Source: Desulfosporosinus sp049943955 | GTDB taxonomy: Bacteria; Bacillota; Desulfitobacteriia; Desulfitobacteriales; Desulfitobacteriaceae | Assembly (NCBI RefSeq): GCF_049943955.1 | Contig: NZ_JBNFTW010000001.1 | Span: 646,277-710,276, forward strand | Reading direction: 5' to 3' | Length of the DNA stretch: 64,000 bases | Shown: positions 58,408 to 64,000 of the stretch, one piece after another | How positions within the stretch are numbered: the stretch's first letter is position 1 | Layout of the letters: each line of letters begins with the position of its first letter | Notes under the pieces: model-generated | Told to the model about the DNA's origin: nothing | Database searches by the model: none | The model's input: only the letters and a program-made list of their open reading frames with translations | Program-made: the position numbers and the translations under genes

Positions 58408-59637
58408 TTGCGGATATTGGTTCAGAAGTTTGGAGGAACTTCTGTAGCGACACCAGAACGCAGGGCTCAAGTGGCATCTAAAGTTTCAGAAGCTGTGCAT
58501 AGCGGATATTCTCCGGTGGTTGTTGTTTCGGCGATAGGCAGATCCGGGGACCCCTATGCCACGGACACTTTTCTCAATTTGGCAAAAGGAATTTATTCAG
58601 ATTTACCCAAACGGGAATTAGATTTGTTGATGAGCTGCGGGGAAGTTATTTCCGGAACAGTCTTAGTAAGCACTCTTAATAGCATTGGCTTCGAAGCTGT
58701 GCTTTTCACCGGAGCGCATGCCGGAATTATTACCAACGATGATTTTGGCGATGCACGGATTGTTCGAGTAGAGCCGGGAGCTATTTTAGAACAATTGGAG
58801 AAGGGGAAAGTGGTTGTTGTAACAGGTTTTCAGGGCATAACGGAAGATGGTCAGATTACGACTCTTGGGCGCGGAGGAAGCGACACTACTGCTTCAGCCT
58901 TAGGAGTTGCTCTGGAAGCTGAGACGATAGATATCTACACCGATGTTGATGGCATCATGACAGCTGATCCAAGAATTGTAGAAGACGCACGGATTATTGA
59001 TACAGTAACCTATAATGAAATATGTCAATTAGCTTATCAAGGAGCTAAAGTGATTCACCCCAGAGCTGTGGAAATTGCGATGCAGCGAAACATCCCACTG
59101 AGGATAAAATCCACGTTTTCCGATGCACCAGGGACCTTAGTTACAAATATGCTTCCGGATCGAGGAGTAGGTACAGATATAACTAATGATCGTATTATAA
59201 CGGGGATTGCTCATACTCCCAATGTCACTCAATTGAAAGTGTTAACTGAGAATACTCCGGATCTTCATCTAACAGACAAACGGATTTTTAAGGCATTGGC
59301 GCTCGCCGATATAAGCGTAGATTTTATTAGTGTTCAGACGGAAGCCGTAGAGTTTACTGTTTCTGATGAAGTAGCCTCGAAGGCCATTAAAATATTACAG
59401 AATATGGGCTTTGAGCCGGGTGTTATTCCGAGTTGTGCAAAAGTATCCATAGTTGGAGCCGGAATTGCTGGTGTACCCGGTGTGATGGCTGATATGGTCG
59501 AAGCACTTTCAGACGCTGGTGTAACAATCTTGCAATCAGCAGATTCACATACTACTATTTGGGTTTTAGTTCATAAGGAAGACATGGCAACTGCGGTACA
59601 GGCTTTACATCAAAAGTTTCGGTTAGGTGTTTGTTAG
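58408..59637 (+). CDS. dapG: Aspartokinase
   Basis: 409 residues from the TTG at 58408 (GAGGGGG upstream). Kinase part: VQKFGGTSVATPERR, GRGGSDTTASALGVALEAETIDIYTDVDGIMTADPR. The C-terminal 145 residues hold two ACT domains (VTQLKVLTENTPDLHLTDKRIF; KVSIVGAGIAGVPGVMADMVEAL). The first step of the aspartate pathway; ACT domains bind lysine or diaminopimelate. Named dapG by synteny with asd-dapG-dapA of Bacillus, where the enzyme is diaminopimelate-sensitive; the effector here is inferred. Confidence 0.93.
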   Translation: MRILVQKFGGTSVATPERRAQVASKVSEAVHSGYSPVVVVSAIGRSGDPYATDTFLNLAKGIYSDLPKRELDLLMSCGEVISGTVLVSTLNSIGFEAVLFTGAHAGIITNDDFGDARIVRVEPGAILEQLEKGKVVVVTGFQGITEDGQITTLGRGGSDTTASALGVALEAETIDIYTDVDGIMTADPRIVEDARIIDTVTYNEICQLAYQGAKVIHPRAVEIAMQRNIPLRIKSTFSDAPGTLVTNMLPDRGVGTDITNDRIITGIAHTPNVTQLKVLTENTPDLHLTDKRIFKALALADISVDFISVQTEAVEFTVSDEVASKAIKILQNMGFEPGVIPSCAKVSIVGAGIAGVPGVMADMVEALSDAGVTILQSADSHTTIWVLVHKEDMATAVQALHQKFRLGVC

Positions 59638-59679
59638 AAAGAGGAGAGAACTGGATGTTATTGAGAAAGGATGAGTAAA

Positions 59680-60618
59680 ATGTCTTTTGGAAGAATACTC
59701 ACGGCCATGGTGACTCCTATGAGCGATACGATGGAGGTAGACTATCAAGAAGCAAAACACTTGGCGGAGTATTTGATTGCCCATGGTTCTGATGGGATTG
59801 TCGTTTGTGGAACAACAGGAGAATCTCCGACCGTTACTGAGACGGAAAAAATTGAACTTTTTAAAGTTGTCAAAGAGGCCGTGGGATCTAAGGGTACGGT
59901 CATTGCAGGAATCGGTACAAATTCCACAGACGCAAGCATATCTCTGGCCCGTAAAGCCGCAGCCACGGGCGTAGACGGTTTAATGGCAGTTGTGCCATAT
60001 TATAATAAGCCTTCTCAAGAAGGGATGTTTCAGCATTTTAAGGCAATTGCCGAAGCAACGCCTTTACCTTTGATGTTATACAATGTTCCGGGAAGAACGT
60101 CAGCTAATCTCATGCCTTTAACTGTAAAACGATTGTCAGAAATACCTAACATTGTTGCTTTAAAAGAAGCGGCAGGATCTCTTGATCAGGTAAGTGAACT
60201 TAAAAGAATGTTGCCAGCCAGCTTTGCAGTTTATAGCGGAGATGACTCTATGACATTGCCGATGTTAGCGTTAGGCTGCAGCGGGATTATCAGCGTGGCA
60301 GCCCATGTGATCGGAGACGAAATGAAAGCCATGGTTGATGCTTGGTTTGCCGGAGATACAGTCAAAGCCACAGATTGGCATCTTGAACTGTTTCCAGTTT
60401 TTAAAGGAATTTTTATCACCGCTAACCCTGTTCCTATCAAAGCTCTCCTGAACATGTATGGTCACAAGGTTGGGGGGGTACGTCTGCCCTTAGTTAAGGC
60501 GACAGCAGAGGAACTTAAATTTTTGCAGGATCTTATGACTAACGTTAAACGGATAGAGCTTATGCAAAGATTGGAACTTAAAGCAGCCTCCGGAAGAGCC
60601 ATGGAGCAAATGGTCTGA
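59680..60618 (+). CDS. dapA: 4-hydroxy-tetrahydrodipicolinate synthase
   Basis: 312 residues from the ATG at 59680 (GAAAGGATGAG upstream; ATG at 59671 is too close to that site). VVCGTTGESPTVTETEK, LYNVPGRTSANLMP with the proton-relay Tyr, and Schiff-base Lys about 162 in IVALKEAAGSL. It condenses pyruvate and aspartate semialdehyde. The product feeds DapB and DpaAB, both encoded in this cluster. Strong terminator follows. Confidence 0.96.
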   Translation: MSFGRILTAMVTPMSDTMEVDYQEAKHLAEYLIAHGSDGIVVCGTTGESPTVTETEKIELFKVVKEAVGSKGTVIAGIGTNSTDASISLARKAAATGVDGLMAVVPYYNKPSQEGMFQHFKAIAEATPLPLMLYNVPGRTSANLMPLTVKRLSEIPNIVALKEAAGSLDQVSELKRMLPASFAVYSGDDSMTLPMLALGCSGIISVAAHVIGDEMKAMVDAWFAGDTVKATDWHLELFPVFKGIFITANPVPIKALLNMYGHKVGGVRLPLVKATAEELKFLQDLMTNVKRIELMQRLELKAASGRAMEQMV

Positions 60619-60704
60619 GAATAGGTTTATTAGTAATCAGCTTATTTGATTCTTTTAGTCCCCTATGAAGATCAAAGAATTTAATAGAATAAATTAGTTA
60701 ACTC

Positions 60705-60749
60705 AACTCCGTACCCATTTCGGAATGGTGGTACGGAGTTTATTTTTTT
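60705..60749 (+). terminator. Strong intrinsic terminator after dapA
   Basis: AACTCCGTACC (60705-60715) pairs with GGTACGGAGTT (60730-60740); an inner CCATT/AATGG stem closes on a TCGG loop. TATTTTTTT follows. Confidence 0.93.
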
Positions 60750-61090
60750 GCCTGCGATTCGCAAAATCCATTGTCTTTGATTACTGAAGGATTAATTTTA
60801 ATAAAAATTTTTAGTCACTCTAAATGAGATGGTTTGAAGAGCATAATCATAATGAATAAGTCATACTTTGACCAAGTGTTATATTCGCTTATGGAAACCT
60901 TAGAGGAAATGTAACCATTTCAACAATGATTTTCTTATGCTTTTACCGATTTTAAAGAATACTTTGATTTCAGAAGAAGTATGCTATTTCTAAATTCATA
61001 TTATGTTTAAAAAAGATATAGCCATTACCCCTAAGGAGTAATGACTAATATACTACTAAGCTGGACGATTCCTCTGATTAATAGCAACAT
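60750..61090. other. Intergenic region without recognised features
   Basis: 340 bp of AT-rich DNA. No reading frame with a ribosome site, no repeat, no RNA structure and no clear promoter were found by eye. Confidence 0.4.
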
Positions 61091-61234
61091 TTATGTTTCG
61101 CTTGGTTCATAGAAAGCACATTCAGCTTCACGATCTGCAACACTTGACGTTACACTAAGTGTCTCCAGTTGGCAATGACCTTCTTCATTGTGGCTGCAGT
61201 CTGTAGCAGAGCATACTACATTTGTATTAGGCAT
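61091..61234 (-). CDS. DUF1540 protein (small Cys-rich)
   Basis: 47 residues from the ATG at 61234 with AAAGGTGG upstream on the minus strand; the frame that stays open back to 61525 covers the rnj promoter and leader and is not conserved-looking. VVCSATDCSHNEEGHCQLETLSV and AECAFYEP give four Cys and one His in the DUF1540 pattern, probably a metal-binding fold. DUF1540 proteins are common in spore-forming Clostridia, function unknown. It converges with dapA. Confidence 0.8.
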   Translation of the reverse strand: MPNTNVVCSATDCSHNEEGHCQLETLSVTSSVADREAECAFYEPSET

Positions 61235-61439
61235 GATAAATTTAACCACCTTTCTCAAACAAAATCTAAGACTATAGTCTCCAGAATAAATGACTTTATT
61301 CCATATTAGGGCATTAGCATATGGATTTGGCACAATACTTTGGAGAGGATCGGATTGCTTGACTATTAGAGAAAACTGGATCAAATCTTCTAATAAATTG
61401 TAAGATTTTTTACTATTACCCCGAAAGCATTGAAGGAAC

Positions 61440-61468
61440 TTGCCAGTAAGGGATTTGCGCGCTATAAT
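61440..61468 (+). promoter_or_regulatory. SigA-type promoter upstream of rnj
   Basis: TTGCCA (61440-61445), 17-bp spacer, TATAAT (61463-61468). The start near 61475 gives a leader of about 187 nt, which contains a full intrinsic terminator. Confidence 0.7.
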
Positions 61469-61507
61469 GAAGTATATTTGTTGTGCGGCTAGTTTCATAG
61501 ATGCTTT

Positions 61508-61565
61508 CGAAATACTGACGAACACTGGACGTCATTGTGTTCGCTTAGAGTATTTCGCTTTTTTT
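61508..61565 (+). terminator. Intrinsic terminator within the rnj leader (attenuator)
   Basis: CGAAATACT (61508-61516) pairs with AGTATTTCG (61549-61557); an inner GAACAC/GTGTTC stem (61520-61525 with 61537-61542) extends it. CTTTTTTT follows. As it lies between promoter and gene, it either controls read-through into rnj or ends a separate RNA of about 90 nt. Confidence 0.8.
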
Positions 61566-61661
61566 GTTGCCCTAATTTTGGCGTCAAAAGAAACCACGGG
61601 GATCTCCTTAGCTTTTAAGGCACAATCAAGAGATAAAATAATTTACTGGAGGTAGATTTTA

Positions 61662-63326
61662 TTGCCCAAAGAGCATAAACTACAAATTATCCCCTTGGGC
61701 GGACTTGGGGAAATCGGCAAAAACATGACCGTCATACGTTATGATAACCAGATGGTACTTGTTGATGCTGGCCTTGCATTTCCTGAAGATGAGATGCTTG
61801 GAATTGATATTGTTATACCTGATTATTCATATTTGATTGAAAACAAAGAGATGCTTCTTGGTATCTTAATAACTCACGGACATGAAGATCATATAGGTGC
61901 ATTACCTTATCTTTTGCGAGATATTGATGTACCTATTTTTGGAACTCGTCTCACGTTAGGTATTATTCAATCTAAAATGAAAGAGAGTAATTTAAATAAT
62001 ATCAAGGCTACTGTGGTCCAACCGCGAGATACGATCAAGCTTGGAGTATTTAGAATTGAATTTATTCGAGTCAATCATAGCATTCCGGATTCTGTTGGAT
62101 TGGCTATCCATACTCCCTTGGGGACTATTGTTCATACCGGCGACTTTAAATTGGACCACACGCCTGTATCAGGAGAAATATTAGACATTCATAAATTTTC
62201 CGAGTTGGGAGATAAAGGAGTATTGTGCCTTCTCTCCGATAGTACCAATGTGGAAAGGCCTGGATTTACCCCGTCAGAAAGAAATGTTGGAGAGATGATC
62301 GACGAGGCGTTTCGTAATGCCAAAGAACGGGTTATTCTGGCGAGCTTTGCGTCAAATGTTTATCGCTTACAGCAGGCTATTACTTCAGCGGTCAAAACCA
62401 ATCGTAAGGTGGCAGTTGTAGGTCGAAGCATGCTTAATATTGTTGGAATTTCTGCAGAATTAGGATACTTAGATATACCCGATGGTACGTTGGTTGATAT
62501 CGATGAGATTATCGGCTTGCCTGGTAATCAAGCTTGCATTCTAACAACAGGGAGTCAAGGAGAACCCATGTCCGCGCTGACTAGGATGGCAAATCATGAT
62601 CATCGTCATGTAGCTATCCAGCCTGGAGATACCGTCATAATCTCTGCAAGCCCGATACCAGGCAATGAAAAATCTGTTGCCAGAACTGTTGATCAGTTAT
62701 TTAAACTCGGTGCCAACGTTATCTATGAATCGGCGGAGGGAATGCACGTTTCTGGTCATGCAAGTCAGGAAGAACAAAAATTGATGCTAAATATGGTACG
62801 CCCTAAATACTTTATGCCAGTTCACGGTGAATATCGGATGCTGATTAAGCATGCTCAATTAGCTGAACAACTGGGTGTTCCGCGCGAAGATATTTTCGTT
62901 TCTGAAAATGGAGGAATTGTTGAGTTTACACGTCACGGAGCAGCTATAGGGGGCAAGGTTACAGCTGGCAAGGTTTTGATAGATGGATTAGGTATTGGCG
63001 ACGTAGGCAATATTGTTCTCAGAGACCGCAAACAGCTGTCTCAGGATGGTATTCTGATTGTCGTTATGACGATTAGTCGCTCAACAGGTGCGATTGTTGC
63101 CGGACCCGATGTAGTGACTCGTGGCTTCGTTTATGTTCGAGAATCAGAGTCTATGCTGGATGAAGCCAAATTAAAGGTTAAGCAAACCATGGCACGCTGC
63201 CGTGAGAATCATATTACGGAATGGGCTGTTCTTAAAAGTCAAATTAGGGACGCCTTAAGTAAGCAGTTCTATGAAAAAACCCGTCGCAGACCTATGATTC
63301 TGCCAATTATTCAAGAAGTCGAATAG
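61662..63326 (+). CDS. rnj: Ribonuclease J
   Basis: 554 residues from the TTG at 61662 (GGAGGTAG upstream). Metallo-beta-lactamase core with THGHEDHIGALPYLL (about 71-77) and the beta-CASP part (SDSTNVERPG; ASFASNVYRLQQAI; TGSQGEPMSALTRMA; HVSGHASQEEQ), plus a C-terminal domain. RNase J has 5' exo- and endonuclease activity in mRNA decay and rRNA maturation. Position after dapA matches ymfA/rnjB of Bacillus; RnjA or RnjB cannot be told apart here. Confidence 0.93.
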   Translation: MPKEHKLQIIPLGGLGEIGKNMTVIRYDNQMVLVDAGLAFPEDEMLGIDIVIPDYSYLIENKEMLLGILITHGHEDHIGALPYLLRDIDVPIFGTRLTLGIIQSKMKESNLNNIKATVVQPRDTIKLGVFRIEFIRVNHSIPDSVGLAIHTPLGTIVHTGDFKLDHTPVSGEILDIHKFSELGDKGVLCLLSDSTNVERPGFTPSERNVGEMIDEAFRNAKERVILASFASNVYRLQQAITSAVKTNRKVAVVGRSMLNIVGISAELGYLDIPDGTLVDIDEIIGLPGNQACILTTGSQGEPMSALTRMANHDHRHVAIQPGDTVIISASPIPGNEKSVARTVDQLFKLGANVIYESAEGMHVSGHASQEEQKLMLNMVRPKYFMPVHGEYRMLIKHAQLAEQLGVPREDIFVSENGGIVEFTRHGAAIGGKVTAGKVLIDGLGIGDVGNIVLRDRKQLSQDGILIVVMTISRSTGAIVAGPDVVTRGFVYVRESESMLDEAKLKVKQTMARCRENHITEWAVLKSQIRDALSKQFYEKTRRRPMILPIIQEVE

Positions 63327-63396
63327 ATTTATCTTCCTTGTCATCGTTGAATAGCCTTAATTGATTGAGTTAAGCGCAAGTAAATAGCTGAATTAC

Positions 63397-63454
63397 AGAA
63401 TTCATAGTTATGTCAGGATTTTTAAGATAAAACCGGATAATTACTATGAATTCT
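63397..63454. repeat. 12-bp perfect inverted repeat after rnj
   Basis: AGAATTCATAGT (63397-63408) and ACTATGAATTCT (63443-63454) enclose 34 bases, with further TAT/ATA pairs inside. ATTGTTTT follows. It may be an additional terminator or a protein site. Confidence 0.6.
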
Positions 63455-63463
63455 ATTGTTTTC

Positions 63464-63487
63464 ACTGTTTTTTAGAAAACAGTTTTA
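63464..63487 (+). terminator. Intrinsic terminator after rnj
   Basis: ACTGTTTT (63464-63471) pairs with AAAACAGT (63476-63483) around TTAG, then TTT. AT-rich and thus weak, in tandem with the inverted repeat before it. Confidence 0.6.
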
Positions 63488-63525
63488 AAAAATTCACTTC
63501 CTCAAGAAAAAATAAATAAAAAGTG

Positions 63526-63555
63526 TTGACATAGGTAAGGAAGAAGTGGTATTAT
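63526..63555 (+). promoter_or_regulatory. rRNA promoter P1
   Basis: TTGACA (63526-63531), 18-bp spacer, TATTAT (63550-63555); a perfect -35 hexamer as in rRNA operons. Confidence 0.75.
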
Positions 63556-63561
63556 AACAAA

Positions 63562-63584
63562 GCGCTCGAGAACAGCGCCTTTTA
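63562..63584 (+). other. Terminator-like hairpin between rRNA promoters
   Basis: GCGCT (63562-63566) pairs with AGCGC (63574-63578), then CTTTTAAA. It lies at the very start of the P1 transcript, upstream of P2. Confidence 0.5.
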
Positions 63585-63620
63585 AATTCTCTCAAGCCTG
63601 TTGATTGAAGAAAATAGTTG

Positions 63621-63649
63621 TTGACAGTATTAAGAGTGAATGTTAAAAT
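63621..63649 (+). promoter_or_regulatory. rRNA promoter P2
   Basis: TTGACA (63621-63626), 17-bp spacer, TAAAAT (63644-63649). Downstream is the leader with TTTGAAAACTAAACAA, a frequent rRNA leader element in Firmicutes. Confidence 0.8.
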
Positions 63650-63772
63650 GAAATTCCGTGGTCTTTGAAAACTAAACAACAAGGACAGCCAATGAGAGAA
63701 ACTCGCAAGAGTTTCAAAAAGAATCATGAAATCATGAGCAAGATATCATCTTCTTTAAAGAAGTTGAGATAA

Positions 63773-64000
<228 letters not shown>

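Noticed and set aside
61235..61525. Extension of the DUF1540 frame to 144 residues
   Set aside because: It runs through the rnj promoter and terminator; only the last 47 residues match the family and have a ribosome site.

Overview
The window is a 64 kb piece of the chromosome of a low-GC, endospore-forming member of the Firmicutes, most likely a Clostridia relative of Desulfosporosinus or Desulfitobacterium. The evidence is an alpha/beta-type spore protein, dipicolinate synthase genes (dpaAB), CodY, RNase J, Firmicutes-style gene order (topA-trmFO-xerC-hslVU-codY; rimP-nusA-rnpM-ylxQ-infB-rbfA; pnp-ylxY; dpaAB-asd-dapG-dapA-rnj) and the 5' end of a 16S rRNA whose visible part looks Peptococcaceae-like. 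The genus assignment is inference. No prophage, transposase, CRISPR array or integrated element was found.

Layout. Positions 1-4300 hold the 3' end of a polysaccharide deacetylase gene, then four minus-strand genes: a MerR regulator and a DUF362 ferredoxin-like protein behind a textbook MerR promoter, an RNase Z, and a methenyltetrahydromethanopterin cyclohydrolase (Mch), which is unexpected in this kind of organism. Positions 4300-11500 are a nucleoside/purine uptake unit: a BMP lipoprotein, an ABC ATPase, two permeases and adenine deaminase, with a long structured untranslated region in front. Positions 11850-15400 hold a two-component system with an overlapping lipoprotein gene. Positions 15400-18100 hold a 33-residue membrane peptide gene, a spore protein, a DUF3786 protein and Ku.

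Positions 18100-50100 are dense housekeeping DNA on the plus strand: dprA, topA, trmFO, xerC, hslVU, codY; rpsB, tsf, pyrH, frr; uppS, cdsA, dxr, rseP, ispG, proS; rimP, nusA, rnpM, ylxQ, infB, rbfA, nrnA, truB, ribF; rpsO, pnp. The infB gene carries a striking run of 13 tandem 33-bp repeats. Positions 50200-60600 continue with sporulation and envelope genes (ylxY-like, a D,D-carboxypeptidase, M16 peptidase, dut, a PRC-barrel protein) and the diaminopimelate/dipicolinate pathway: dapB, dpaA, dpaB, asd, dapG, dapA. An RNase J gene with a terminator in its leader and a 16S rRNA gene behind tandem promoters close the window.

The main functional logic is the lysine/peptidoglycan/spore branch: aspartokinase (dapG), aspartate semialdehyde dehydrogenase (asd), dihydrodipicolinate synthase (dapA) and reductase (dapB) supply cell-wall diaminopimelate, while dpaAB diverts the DapA product to spore dipicolinate. 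The least-explained items are non-coding: a structured repeat present twice (9646-9685 and 16881-16974), a possible pseudoknot leader before the BMP operon, an independent ncRNA-like unit at 4423-4566, and terminator-containing leaders before rnj and rimP. All sites were read by eye; no database search or folding program was run.
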